52,463 nt of DNA from Paraburkholderia sp. (GTDB lineage: Bacteria; Pseudomonadota; Gammaproteobacteria; Burkholderiales; Burkholderiaceae): NCBI GenBank assembly GCA_031286755.1, contig JAITTX010000320.1:1-52463 (forward strand). Reading direction: 5' to 3'. The notes beneath the pieces were generated by a model. That model saw nothing but the letters and a program-made list of their open reading frames with translations. It was not told the origin of the DNA and made no database searches. The position numbers and the translations under genes were made by a program. Positions 24,990 to 33,924 of the stretch are shown here, in pieces. The number at the start of each line of letters is the position of its first letter. Within the stretch, counting starts at the first letter, position 1.

Positions 24990-25772
24990 ATGAACGACGA
25001 CCTTCCTCTCGCGCGGCGCGACGAGATTGTCAGCCGGCTCGCCCAGGGGCAGCCGGTGGTGGCCGCCGCGCTCGCCGCCGAATTCAATATCTCCGAAGAC
25101 GCCATCCGCCGCGACCTCCGCGCGCTGGCGGCCGCTGGGCGCTGCCGCAGGGTCTACGGCGGCGCGCTGCCGATCACGCCCGCCTCTGCACCGATGACGA
25201 GCCGGATCGACTCGGCCCTCGAGCAAAAAACGGCGTTGGCGCACGCGGCCCTGCCGCTGATCCAGCCGGGGGAATTGTTGTTCCTCGACAGCGGCAGCAC
25301 CAACCTCGCGCTCGTCGACCTGTTGCCCGAAGAGGCCGACCTGACCGTCGCGACCAACTCCGTCGATATCGCCGCCGCGGTGCTGCGCCGCTCCGATCTT
25401 CATCTCATCGTGATCGGCGGGTCCGTCGATCCCGCGGTGGGCGGCTGCGTGGATGCGAGCGCCATGCAGAGCGTCATGCGCATGAACATCGATCGCTGCT
25501 TCATCGGGTCCTGCGCGATCTCGCCGAAGCACGGCATCAGCGCGTTCAATCTCGCGGACGCAACGTTCAAACGCGCGGCGCTGGCGGCGAGCGAGCACAG
25601 CGTGGTGCTCGCGCTCACCGACAAATTCGGCGCGCGCGCCTCCCACAAGGTGGCGACCCTCGGCGAAATCGGATGTGTCGTGGTCGAGCATGACTTGCCG
25701 CGCGCGGAGCGCGTGGCCTTGTCGAAGGCTGGCCCGTCCGTCGTGGTGGCCCGCGAGACCATAAGCCCATGA
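24990..25772 (+). CDS. DeoR/GlpR-family repressor
   Basis: 260 residues. The DeoR-type winged HTH is at the N-terminus (RRDEIVSRLAQGQPVVAAAL, then FNISEDAIRRDLRALAAAGR and CRRVYGGALP). The C-terminal sugar-phosphate sensor domain resembles a ribose-phosphate isomerase (LLFLDSGSTNLALVDLLP and VGGCVDASAM). The ATG at 24990 begins just before the HTH. The stop overlaps the next ATG by 4 bp, so repressor and MFS protein are coupled. Likely senses a phosphorylated sugar. Confidence 0.9.
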   Translation: MNDDLPLARRDEIVSRLAQGQPVVAAALAAEFNISEDAIRRDLRALAAAGRCRRVYGGALPITPASAPMTSRIDSALEQKTALAHAALPLIQPGELLFLDSGSTNLALVDLLPEEADLTVATNSVDIAAAVLRRSDLHLIVIGGSVDPAVGGCVDASAMQSVMRMNIDRCFIGSCAISPKHGISAFNLADATFKRAALAASEHSVVLALTDKFGARASHKVATLGEIGCVVVEHDLPRAERVALSKAGPSVVVARETISP

Positions 25773-26938
25773 GCACGCGGCCCACGCTCTCCGAGCACAA
25801 AACGATAGCCCCCGACCTGCCCGCGGCCCGGCTGGCCACCCGTCTTGCATTCCTCGTGGCGGGATTCGGCGTGGCGTGCTGGGCGCCGCTCGTGCCGTTC
25901 GCCAAAGAGCGGCTCGGCGTGGACGACGGCGTGCTCGGCCTCCTGCTGCTGTGCCTCGGCCTGGGTTCGGTCGTGGCGATGGTGGCCACGGGAGCCCTCA
26001 GCGCGCGATACGGCAGCAAGCCTGTCGTCGTCGCGGGCGGCGCGGGGCTGGCCGTCGTGCTCCCGCTGCTCACCCTCGTCGATACGCCGCTCACGCTGGG
26101 TATCGCGCTGCTCGCGTTTGGCGCGTGCCTCGGCTCGCTCGATGTCGCGATGAACATTCACGCCGTCGATGTCGAGCGCGCGGAAGGCCGGCCGCTGATG
26201 TCGGGGTTTCATGCGCTGTTCAGCGTCGGCGGCTTCATCGGCTCGACGGTGATGACCTTCCTGCTTTCGGTGCGCATCGGCACGTTCGTGAGCACCTTGC
26301 CATGCGCCGTCCTGATGCTCGCGGCCATCGCGGCGGCGCGCTCCCGCCTGATGGTGTCGGCCCACGCGAGCGACGGCCCGCTGTTGGCCTTGCCGCGCGG
26401 CATCGTGCTGATGCTCGCCGCGCTCGCCGCCATCACCTTTCTGGTCGAGGGCGCGCTGCTCGACTGGAGCGCCCTGCTGATCACCAGCACGGGAAGGGTT
26501 TCCGCCGCGCAAGGCGGGCTCGGCTACATGCTCTTCTCGATCGCCATGACTGCCGGCCGCTTCGGTGGCGATTCGCTCACCGCGCGCATCGGCGACCGCG
26601 CCACGATGTTCTGGGGCGGACTGCTCGCGGTCGCCGGTTTCGTGGTGCTGCTGACGGCCCCGGCCACCGCGCTCGCGATGAGCGGATTTGTGCTGATCGG
26701 CCTCGGCGCGTCGAATGTCGTGCCGGTGCTGTTCCGGCGCGCCGGGTCGCAGCGCGCGATGCCCTCCGCGCTCGCGGTTGCGGCGATCACGACCACGGGT
26801 TACGCCGGGAATCTCGCCGGGCCAGCGGGCGTGGGCATCATCGCGAGAGCGACGGGATTGCCCACGGCTTTCTGGGTGCTGGCCGCGCTGCTCTGTCTCG
26901 TTCCGGCCTGCGCGCGCCTGGTCACGCGGCACGCTTGA
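25769..26938 (+). CDS. MFS transporter, YbjJ/FucP-like
   Basis: 389 residues with about 12 membrane spans. RLAFLVAGFGVACWAPLVPF in TM1 and GSLDVAMNIHAVDVER in the TM4-5 region, with GFHALFSVGGFIGS, are features of the YbjJ-like branch of the major facilitator superfamily. Its substrate is not known; the coupled DeoR-type gene suggests a sugar or derivative. It starts inside the DeoR stop (ATGA). No downstream partner: the AraC gene begins 74 bp later. Confidence 0.88.
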   Translation: MSTRPTLSEHKTIAPDLPAARLATRLAFLVAGFGVACWAPLVPFAKERLGVDDGVLGLLLLCLGLGSVVAMVATGALSARYGSKPVVVAGGAGLAVVLPLLTLVDTPLTLGIALLAFGACLGSLDVAMNIHAVDVERAEGRPLMSGFHALFSVGGFIGSTVMTFLLSVRIGTFVSTLPCAVLMLAAIAAARSRLMVSAHASDGPLLALPRGIVLMLAALAAITFLVEGALLDWSALLITSTGRVSAAQGGLGYMLFSIAMTAGRFGGDSLTARIGDRATMFWGGLLAVAGFVVLLTAPATALAMSGFVLIGLGASNVVPVLFRRAGSQRAMPSALAVAAITTTGYAGNLAGPAGVGIIARATGLPTAFWVLAALLCLVPACARLVTRHA

Positions 26939-27012
26939 GAGGGGCGCTCATGAATATCGCCCACGCTGGACTCGTGCTAGCGTAAGCCCCCGGCCACCCG
27001 CATCGCCCGCCC

Positions 27013-27873
27013 ATGCCCCAAGCCGCCCCGCCACCCCTCACCGACGCCCCGGGCCTCACCCGCGCCCTCGCCCGCCACTACCCTCGCGGCCATCACATCG
27101 AGCCGCACTCGCACACGTGGGCGCAAGTGCTGTACGCCGTCTCCGGCGTGATGTGGGTCGAGACGGGGCGCGAAGCGCTCGTCGTGCCGCCGCAGCGCGC
27201 GGTCTGGCTGCCGCCCGGCACGCCCCACGCCATCCACATGATGAGCGCCGTCGAGATGCGCAACCTCTATCTCCACGAGCGCGACATCGGCCACTTGAGC
27301 AGGCAATGCGAAGTTTTCCAGATCGACGGCTTGCTGCGCGAGCTCATCAAGTCCATCGCCGAACGCGCGCATGAACGCGGCGATGCCTGGCTCGCCGCCG
27401 CCTCGCAACTCGTGGCGATGGAGCTTGCCCACGCAAGACGCTCATCGCTGCGCATTCCGTTGCCCGACACCGCAAGCGCGCCGGACACCCCGGACGCCCT
27501 GGGCGCGAGCGGCGACCGGCGCCTCGCCATGCTGTGCCGCGCGGTGATCGACAATCCATCGAACGAGATCGCCTTCGAGCAGCACGCTGCGCAGGTGGGC
27601 GCGAGCGTGCGCACGCTCGCACGCCTTTTCACGCGCGAGCTGGGTGTGGGTTTTGCGCAATGGCGGCGCCAGGTGCAGCTTGCCGTTGCGGTGTCGCGGC
27701 TCGCCGAAGGCCAGTCCGTGAGCGCGGTCGCGCGCGGGCTGGGCTATCTGCCCAGCAGTTTCAGCGACATGTTCCGGCGCGAGCTGGGCGCGCCGCCCAG
27801 CGAATACCGCCCCGAGGAAACGCTAGGCCGCGCTCAGGACCTTGCAGGCGGCGCGCCGGACGATCGGGCATGA
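27013..27873 (+). CDS. AraC-family regulator with N-terminal cupin
   Basis: 286 residues. Residues about 20-100 form the cupin sensing domain (PHSHTWAQVLYAVSGVMWV and WLPPGTPHAIHM). Residues about 175-275 carry the paired HTH: FEQHAAQVGASVRTLARLF and SVSAVARGLGYLPSSFSDMF. This layout is that of the NimR/YdcN-like AraC proteins that control adjacent MFS exporters, which makes the YbjJ-like MFS gene immediately upstream the first candidate target. Converges with the sulfatase gene. Confidence 0.9.
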   Translation: MPQAAPPPLTDAPGLTRALARHYPRGHHIEPHSHTWAQVLYAVSGVMWVETGREALVVPPQRAVWLPPGTPHAIHMMSAVEMRNLYLHERDIGHLSRQCEVFQIDGLLRELIKSIAERAHERGDAWLAAASQLVAMELAHARRSSLRIPLPDTASAPDTPDALGASGDRRLAMLCRAVIDNPSNEIAFEQHAAQVGASVRTLARLFTRELGVGFAQWRRQVQLAVAVSRLAEGQSVSAVARGLGYLPSSFSDMFRRELGAPPSEYRPEETLGRAQDLAGGAPDDRA

Positions 27874-27892
27874 GCGCGGGCACAGCGAAGCC

Positions 27893-29458
27893 TCACCACA
27901 CGCCGTAAAACACGCCGGCATTCTTGTATTGATGCGTGCCGCGCTCGACATCCTGGTTCGATACCGTCGTGCGCCGGCGCAGGCCGCAGAACCAGTCGAG
28001 CAAACGCGCGCGCATGCTCTCGCGCACGCTTTCGTATGCGCTCTCGCGGCCGAGATCGAAAAATTCCTCGGGATCGTTCTGCAGATCGAACAATTGCGGC
28101 GTGTCGTCCTGCCAGTGGACATACTTCCATTGCGCCGTGCGCATCATCCACGCGCGGCATGCATCGGGGCGGCGCCCGAGCAGCAGGCGCGCCTCGCGGT
28201 AGCTATAGTCGAGCTCCGAGAACACCGCATCGCGCCATGCAACTTCGGCGCCCTGATTACGCGTGAGCGCGAGCAGCGAGCGCCCTTCGAGGCGATGCTC
28301 CGCCAACGGCTGGCCCAGGCCTTCGAGCATCGTCGGCACCGTGTCGATGGCTTCGACGAACTGGCTGTTGCAGGTGCCGCGCGTGGCGTCCGCCTCGGGC
28401 GACGGATCGTAGACGATATACGGCACGCGCTGCACGGTATCGTAGAACAGCTCCTTTTCGCCCAGCCAGTGATCGCCGAGAAAATCGCCGTGATCGGCCG
28501 TGAAGACGATCAGCGTATCCTGCCAGCGGCCGAGCTTTTCGAGCGTCTCCCAGATCTGGCCCAGGTGGTCGTCGAGCTGGCCGATCAAGCCCTGGTACAC
28601 CGGCCGCACCTTGCGGATTACTTCGTCGCGCTGGAAATTGCGGCATTCCTCCTGCTGCCGGTAAGCGCCCACCACTGCGTGCTGATTTTCGCGTTCGGCC
28701 GCGTGGCGTTGCACCGGCAGGCATTGATCGGCCGTGTAGAGGTTGTGATACGGCGCCGGCGCCATATACGGCCAATGCGGCTTCACGAACGAGAGATGCA
28801 GCACCCACGGCGCGTCGCGCTGGCCTTCGATGAAGCGGATGGCCTGATCGGCCGTATAGGCGGTTTCCGAATCGGCCTCGCGCACGCGCGCCGGCAGATG
28901 TGCGTTGCGCATGTGCCAGCCGCTCACGATCTCGCCGTGTTCGTCCTGCGCGGAAATCACGAAGTCGGTCCATGGGTCGTCGCTCTGGTAGCCGCGCGCG
29001 CGCAAATAGCCCGCGTAGCCGCCGTGCGGCTCTGCATGGTGGCCGTCGTAGCGGTCGACCAGCGTGAAATGGCCCTCGCGCAGCAGCGCGCCCAGTTCGC
29101 TGTCACCGTCGATCTGCAAACGCGCGAGCCCTTCGTTGTCGGGCATCACATGGGTCTTGCCGACGAGCGCGAGACGCCGCTGCGCCTCTTTGAGGTATTC
29201 GCCCAGCGTGAGCTCGCCGGTCGCGAGCGGCACGCGGTTCCAGGTCGCGCCGTGGCTCGACACATAGCGGCCCGTGTAGAACGACATGCGCGAAGGGCCG
29301 CACACGCCCGACTGCACGAACGCGCGGTCGAAGCGCACGCCGCGCCGCGCGAGACTGTCGATATGCGGCGTCTTCAGATAAGGGTGGCCATAGCACGCGA
29401 GATGATCGGCGCGCAGTTGATCGCACATGATGAAGAGGACATTGCGAATCGACGACAT
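27893..29458 (-). CDS. Sulfatase / phosphonate monoester hydrolase-like enzyme
   Basis: 521 residues of the alkaline-phosphatase superfamily. The formylglycine signature C-x-P-x-R is present as CGPSR (Cys53), followed by MSFYTGRY. Metal ligands: Asp13 in FIMCDQLRAD and DH in FTADHGDFLGDH. GKTHVMPDNEGLARL and HPHWPY-like SFVKPHWPYMAP match bacterial sulfatases/phosphodiesterases that hydrolyse sulfate or phosphonate esters. No signal peptide, so cytoplasmic. The enzyme needs Cys-to-formylglycine conversion, but no maturase gene is in the window. The ATG at 29458 is chosen because the alpha/beta core starts directly; ribosome site is weak. Follows the MHS transporter gene by 28 bp, so that transporter probably imports the ester. 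Confidence 0.88.
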   Translation of the reverse strand: MSSIRNVLFIMCDQLRADHLACYGHPYLKTPHIDSLARRGVRFDRAFVQSGVCGPSRMSFYTGRYVSSHGATWNRVPLATGELTLGEYLKEAQRRLALVGKTHVMPDNEGLARLQIDGDSELGALLREGHFTLVDRYDGHHAEPHGGYAGYLRARGYQSDDPWTDFVISAQDEHGEIVSGWHMRNAHLPARVREADSETAYTADQAIRFIEGQRDAPWVLHLSFVKPHWPYMAPAPYHNLYTADQCLPVQRHAAERENQHAVVGAYRQQEECRNFQRDEVIRKVRPVYQGLIGQLDDHLGQIWETLEKLGRWQDTLIVFTADHGDFLGDHWLGEKELFYDTVQRVPYIVYDPSPEADATRGTCNSQFVEAIDTVPTMLEGLGQPLAEHRLEGRSLLALTRNQGAEVAWRDAVFSELDYSYREARLLLGRRPDACRAWMMRTAQWKYVHWQDDTPQLFDLQNDPEEFFDLGRESAYESVRESMRARLLDWFCGLRRRTTVSNQDVERGTHQYKNAGVFYGVW

Positions 29459-29486
29459 GACGGGTTCGGCAGCAGACGAAAAACGG

Positions 29487-30803
29487 TTAGCGGGAAAGCG
29501 GCAATTCCTTGCGCGCCTCGACACCTTCGGCGGAGTCCCGGCTCGCGCCCTCGCGCATGGGCCACAGCGCGAAGAGGCCCACCACCATCGCCGCGGTCAC
29601 GAAGTACGCCGGCATCATGCGGTCGCCGGTCACGCTGATGAGCCAGGTCACGAGGAACGGCGAGAAGCCGCCGAACAGCGTCGTGGCGAGGTTGTACGAG
29701 ATCGACAGGCCGGTGGCGCGCACCTGGGTCGGGAACAGTTCGGCGAGCGCGGTGGAAGCCGGGCCGAGCGCCGCGGCCATGAGCACCGCGAACACGACCT
29801 CGGTCGCGAACAGGCGCGTGAGGCTGGGCGCCGCGACGAGCCAGACGAACAGCGGATAGATCGTCAGCACATAAAGCGCCATCGACACGCCGAGCACCGG
29901 CTTGCGGCCGATGCGGTCCGAGAGCTGCCCGAACAGCGGAATCAGCAGCATGCGCAGCGAGCCCGTGACGATCAGCACCGTGAACGGCGCGGAAACCGGC
30001 AGCTTGAGCTGCTGCACGGAATAAACGGGCAAATACACATTGAGCACGTATTGCGCGACCGAGCTGGCCACCACGAGGCCGAACGCGATCCACAGCGCGC
30101 GCTGATGCTCGCGCCACACCAGCGCGAGCATGGCGAGCGCCGAGCGCGGCGTCTCCTCCTGCGCGCGCACGTAGGCCGGCGCTTCGTCGAGACGCGTGCG
30201 GATATAAAAGCCCACGGGCCCGATCAGCATGCCGAACAGGAACGGAATGCGCCAGCCCCAGCTATCGAGCGTGCCGCTGGGCAAATAGCGCGTGACCAGC
30301 GCGCCCATGATGGCCGCCACCACGGCGGCCAGAAACTGCCCGAAGTTCTGCCAGCTGCCGTAGAAGCCGCGCCGGTTGGCGGGTGCGTATTCGATCAACA
30401 TGGAAGTCGCGCTGCCGAACTCGCCGCCTGCCGAAAGCCCCTGCAACAGGCGCGCCAGCACCACGATAACGGGCGCGGCAATGCCGATGCTGTGATAGTC
30501 GGGCGTGAGCGCCATGGCCGCCGACGAGATCGTCATCATGAGGATCACGAGCGAGAGCGCGGCCTTGCGGCCGTGCCGGTCAGCGTAAATGCCGAGCAGG
30601 ATGCCGCCGATCGGGCGCACGAGAAAGGCGCTGCCGAACGTGGCCGTGGTCAGCAGCAGCGAAACCGTGGGATTCGTGTCCGGAAAGAAGTGGCGCGCGA
30701 TGACCACCGAAAGAAAGCCGAATACGACGAAGTCATACCATTCGAACGCATTGCCGATGATCGCGGAAATAATGGCGCGACGCTGCGAGCTGGCGAGCGG
30801 CAT
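29487..30803 (-). CDS. MFS transporter, metabolite:H+ symporter (MHS) family
   Basis: 438 residues. MHS hallmarks: IGNAFEWYDFVVFGFLSVVI in TM1, VRPIGGILLGIYADRHGRK in loop 2-3, and LLQGLSAGGEFGSATSML in TM4, as in ProP, KgtP and ShiA. Proton-coupled uptake of an organic acid or osmolyte is expected. The ATG at 30803 has GGAGGAGAATTCCAG upstream; an earlier in-frame ATG (30827) does not. First gene of an operon with the sulfatase, and divergent from a LysR gene (134-bp gap). Confidence 0.93.
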   Translation of the reverse strand: MPLASSQRRAIISAIIGNAFEWYDFVVFGFLSVVIARHFFPDTNPTVSLLLTTATFGSAFLVRPIGGILLGIYADRHGRKAALSLVILMMTISSAAMALTPDYHSIGIAAPVIVVLARLLQGLSAGGEFGSATSMLIEYAPANRRGFYGSWQNFGQFLAAVVAAIMGALVTRYLPSGTLDSWGWRIPFLFGMLIGPVGFYIRTRLDEAPAYVRAQEETPRSALAMLALVWREHQRALWIAFGLVVASSVAQYVLNVYLPVYSVQQLKLPVSAPFTVLIVTGSLRMLLIPLFGQLSDRIGRKPVLGVSMALYVLTIYPLFVWLVAAPSLTRLFATEVVFAVLMAAALGPASTALAELFPTQVRATGLSISYNLATTLFGGFSPFLVTWLISVTGDRMMPAYFVTAAMVVGLFALWPMREGASRDSAEGVEARKELPLSR

Positions 30804-30937
30804 CTGGAATTCTCCTCCGACTGGCATGGCCGCGTGCGCGGGTTCGCCGATTGTTTCAGCGGATTGTCGGGTTTTACTTTTTTAGCGTCCAGTGAGATAT
30901 TCAAGGCCATTCATCACCTTTTCGTTATCTATTCCCC

Positions 30938-31876
30938 GTGCTTGCCGCCGAGCAGTACTTTGCGCGCCAGATGAAATTGCGCCATCTGCATCTGCTGGTG
31001 GCGCTCGCGGACCTGCGCGCGGTCGGCAGGGTCGCCGCTGCGATGCACGTCACGCAGCCGGCCGTGTCGAAGATGATCGCCGAGATGGAAAAAGGCATAG
31101 GCGTCGCGCTATTCGAGCGCGACGGACGCCACATCAAGCCCACGCCTTACGGCGAATGCCTGATCCGTCACGCGCGCGAACTGCTCGCGCACGCGCAGCG
31201 CGCGCATGTGGAATTGCAGGCTCTCTCCAACGGCACGGGCGGTCGCGTGGAAGTGGGCGTGCTCTCCGTCGCGGCGCCCGTGCTGATCCCGCGCGCGATC
31301 GCGCGCTTCAAGCAGTATCTGCCCTCGGCCACGGTGAGCCTGCACGAAGGCACGCTCGACACGCTGATTCCCGACCTGCGCGCCGGGCGGCTCGACCTGA
31401 TCGTCGGGCGCGTGCCGCTGGCGCCGCTCGACCCCGACCTGCTGCATCAGCCGCTCTTCGACGACCCCATCGTGATCGTGGCCGCGCGCAATCACGCGCT
31501 CGCGCAGCGCAAGCGGCTCAGGTGGATCGATCTCGAAGGCTACGCGTGGATCGTGCCCACCGCGAGCGCGCCGATGTACCAGCGTCTGCTCTCCGTGCTC
31601 GCCACGCACGGCGTGCGCGCGCCCGACAATATGGTGGAATCGGTGGTGATCGCGGCGAACGTGGCGCTGCTGCAGTCCTATGCGACGCTCGGCCTGCTGC
31701 CGAAGTCGCTGGCGCAACACTATGAGGAAGCCGGCGTGTTGCGCATCCTGCCGCTCACGCTCGGCGGCGTCATGGGCTCGGTGGGCATGACCTGGCTGCG
31801 CGCGAACGAGAGCACGCCGCCAACGGCGCTGCTGAAAACCTGTCTGGAAGAAGCGGCCCGGGGGATGCAAGACTAA
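30938..31876 (+). CDS. LysR-type regulator divergent from the MHS/sulfatase operon
   Basis: 312 residues. The HTH starts after an 11-residue lead (MKLRHLHLLVALADLRAVGR, then VTQPAVSKMIAEMEKGIG). This lead ending in F-x-R-Q-x-K-L-R-x-L is typical of the GbpR/PcaQ-like clade, which supports the GTG start at 30938; the ATG at 30971 is the alternative. Effector domain begins at about residue 95 (GRVEVGVLSVAAPVLIPRAI). Likely activates the divergent transporter/sulfatase genes in response to the ester or its product. Confidence 0.92.
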   Translation: MLAAEQYFARQMKLRHLHLLVALADLRAVGRVAAAMHVTQPAVSKMIAEMEKGIGVALFERDGRHIKPTPYGECLIRHARELLAHAQRAHVELQALSNGTGGRVEVGVLSVAAPVLIPRAIARFKQYLPSATVSLHEGTLDTLIPDLRAGRLDLIVGRVPLAPLDPDLLHQPLFDDPIVIVAARNHALAQRKRLRWIDLEGYAWIVPTASAPMYQRLLSVLATHGVRAPDNMVESVVIAANVALLQSYATLGLLPKSLAQHYEEAGVLRILPLTLGGVMGSVGMTWLRANESTPPTALLKTCLEEAARGMQD

Positions 31877-31919
31877 CCCCGGTGGCAAGCCGGTAATTTG
31901 TGCAGCCTTGGGGCAAGGT

Positions 31920-32231
31920 CTACACGCTGCCTTCCGTTTCAATCACGAGAATGCGTGCTTCTCCGAGCGGATGCGCAACATGCTCGGTCCCAATGGATGC
32001 GTAAAAAATATCGCCCGTTTCCAGGATCACCGATTGCTCGATGCCCGCTTCGCGGTAGCGCATTTCCACCCGGCCGTCGAGCACGGCAAAAACTTCTTCG
32101 CCGTCGTTCACGTGCCAGCGATACGGCTCATTCGTCCAGTGCAGTCTTGTCGTGATGCCGCGCATGCTGGCAATATCGAGCGCGCCCCAGGGACGCGCGG
32201 CGGTAAAGGTCTTGCTGCGAATGATCTTCAT
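31920..32231 (-). CDS. Small cupin-domain protein
   Basis: 103 residues, single cupin barrel: RWHVNDGEEVFAVLDGRVEM followed by LETGDIFYASIGTEHVAHP. Metal-ligand His positions are present at about 40 and 84/87. Short stand-alone cupins of this type are often of unknown role. It converges with the LysR gene and has no co-directional neighbour in range. Ribosome site before the ATG at 32231 is weak. Confidence 0.85.
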   Translation of the reverse strand: MKIIRSKTFTAARPWGALDIASMRGITTRLHWTNEPYRWHVNDGEEVFAVLDGRVEMRYREAGIEQSVILETGDIFYASIGTEHVAHPLGEARILVIETEGSV

Positions 32232-32450
32232 GGTGAGCCGGCCGGCCGCTATTCATGCGAAATGGGCTTTGAGAATATCACGCCGCGCAACGCCAGCCGG
32301 GGTCATACCCGCACGGCCGGATAGCGCAAAAGACCGGGATTTTTCCGCGCAACATGTCTATTTTGTTGTTTGCACTCGCCGTATCGATGGCAACATGCGC
32401 GACATGCCGCTTGTGCGCGCATGAGTGCCGGCACTAACAGGAGATATGCC

Positions 32451-32924
32451 ATGGCGATTCAAAAGATCACGCCGTTTCTCTGGTTTTCCACTCAGGCCGA
32501 AGAGGCCGCCGCCTTTTACACGAAGATCTTCCCGAACTCGCGCATCGTTCGGGTCACGCCGGTGCCCGCCGCCGGCACCACCCGGGTCGTCGACTTCGAG
32601 CTCTTCGGGCAGCCGTTCATCGCCATGAACTCGGGCCAGCCCGAAGCCTTCAATCTCTCGGTCTCCCTCCTGGTCGACTGCGCCGATCAGGCCGAAGTCG
32701 ACCATTACTGGAACGCGCTGCTAGAAGGCGGCGGCGCGCCGCTCGAGTGCGGCTGGCTCAAAGACCGCTTCGGCGTCGTATGGCAGATCGTTCCGGACGA
32801 TCTCCTGCGCATGATGGCCGACGCCGATCCGGTCAAGGCCGATCGCGTGGCCCGGGCGATGATGTCGATGGTGAAGTTCGACATTGCCGCATTGAGGGCG
32901 GCTTATGCGGACACGGCGGGCTAG
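32451..32924 (+). CDS. VOC-family protein, PhnB-like
   Basis: 157 residues with the two-module vicinal oxygen chelate fold of the PhnB/3-demethylubiquinone methyltransferase-like group: ITPFLWFSTQAEEAAAFYTK at the start, PFIAMNSGQPEAFNLSVSLL in the middle and CGWLKDRFGVVWQIVP before the C-terminus. These proteins have been named both methyltransferase and glyoxalase; neither activity can be read here. AGGAGATATGCC precedes the ATG at 32451, excluding longer in-frame starts. Convergent with the 2-hydroxyacid dehydrogenase. Confidence 0.9.
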   Translation: MAIQKITPFLWFSTQAEEAAAFYTKIFPNSRIVRVTPVPAAGTTRVVDFELFGQPFIAMNSGQPEAFNLSVSLLVDCADQAEVDHYWNALLEGGGAPLECGWLKDRFGVVWQIVPDDLLRMMADADPVKADRVARAMMSMVKFDIAALRAAYADTAG

Positions 32925-32942
32925 CGCGCCCGTCCTTGCCGC

Positions 32943-33914
32943 TCAGCCCACCGGCGTCAACGCCTGGCCCGTCGAGAAAAAAGACTCCACGTTGTCGATG
33001 GTGAGTTGCGCCATCGCCAGACGCGTCTCGTGCGTCGCGCTGCCGATATGCGGGCTCAGCACCACATTGTCGAACCCGCGCAAAGGCGAGCCGCCGAGCG
33101 GCTCGCATTCGAAGACATCGAGCGCCGCGCCCGCGAGCGTCTTGCGTTCGAGTGCGCGCACGAGCGCCTGCTCGTCCACGACCGAGCCGCGCGCGATGTT
33201 CACGAGCCAGCCCTGGGGGCCGAGCGCATCGAGCACGGCCGCATCGATCAGATGATGCGTCGCGCGGCCTCCGGGGCAGCTCGCGATCAGAATGTCCGCC
33301 CAGCGGGCGAGCGCCGCCGGCTGCGCGAACCATTCGAGGGGCAGCGCTTGCCGCGTGCGCCCGAAGTAGGCTATTTCGACGCCGAACGGCGCGAGCCGCC
33401 TCGCCAGCTCCTTGCCGATCCGCCCCATGCCCACGATACCCACGCGCTTGCCCGCCAGGCTGGAACCGAGCGCGAACGCGCCGCGCCCCCATGCGCCGGA
33501 GCGCACGAAGCGGTCCGCTTGCGGCAGTTGCCGCAGGAGCGCGAGCACGAGGCCGATGGTGAGCTCCGCAACGGCGGCGTTGAGCAGATCGGGCGTGTTG
33601 GTGACGGTAATGCCGCGCGAGCGCGCGAAATCCACGGGAATGCGCTCGAAGCCAACACCGTTCGTGGCGATGAGGCGAAGCGACGGCAGGCGCTCGATCA
33701 GCGCGATGTCGATAGCGTAGTTCGAGCGCGTGACGATCGCGCCGACGCGTTCACGCAGCGCGGGATCGGCATCGACATCGGCGAGCGCGAACAGATCGAG
33801 GCGCTCTTCCAGCAGCGCCTGCGCGGCAGCGGGGAATTCGCCGATGCGCAATACGGGCGGCATCGTCATGGGTTGCGTCGTCATGGGTTGCATCGTGATG
33901 CGGCCGTCTTTCAT
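32943..33914 (-). CDS. D-isomer-specific 2-hydroxyacid dehydrogenase (hydroxypyruvate/glyoxylate reductase-like)
   Basis: 323 residues. The NAD(P)-binding motif is VGIVGMGRIGKELARRL (about 158-174). Catalytic residues: Arg in NIARGSVVDEQAL, Glu in LDVFECEPL and His in LSPHIGSAT, the R-E-H triad of the family. It reduces 2-keto acids such as glyoxylate or hydroxypyruvate. Last gene of the minus-strand sugar-acid set, 10 bp after the MFS stop; GAGGCGG lies before the ATG at 33914. The N-terminus has five methionines in 18 residues because of a 15-bp near-duplication (33865-33894), so shorter starts are possible. Confidence 0.92.
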   Translation of the reverse strand: MKDGRITMQPMTTQPMTMPPVLRIGEFPAAAQALLEERLDLFALADVDADPALRERVGAIVTRSNYAIDIALIERLPSLRLIATNGVGFERIPVDFARSRGITVTNTPDLLNAAVAELTIGLVLALLRQLPQADRFVRSGAWGRGAFALGSSLAGKRVGIVGMGRIGKELARRLAPFGVEIAYFGRTRQALPLEWFAQPAALARWADILIASCPGGRATHHLIDAAVLDALGPQGWLVNIARGSVVDEQALVRALERKTLAGAALDVFECEPLGGSPLRGFDNVVLSPHIGSATHETRLAMAQLTIDNVESFFSTGQALTPVG

Positions 33915-33924
33915 GATGGCCGCC

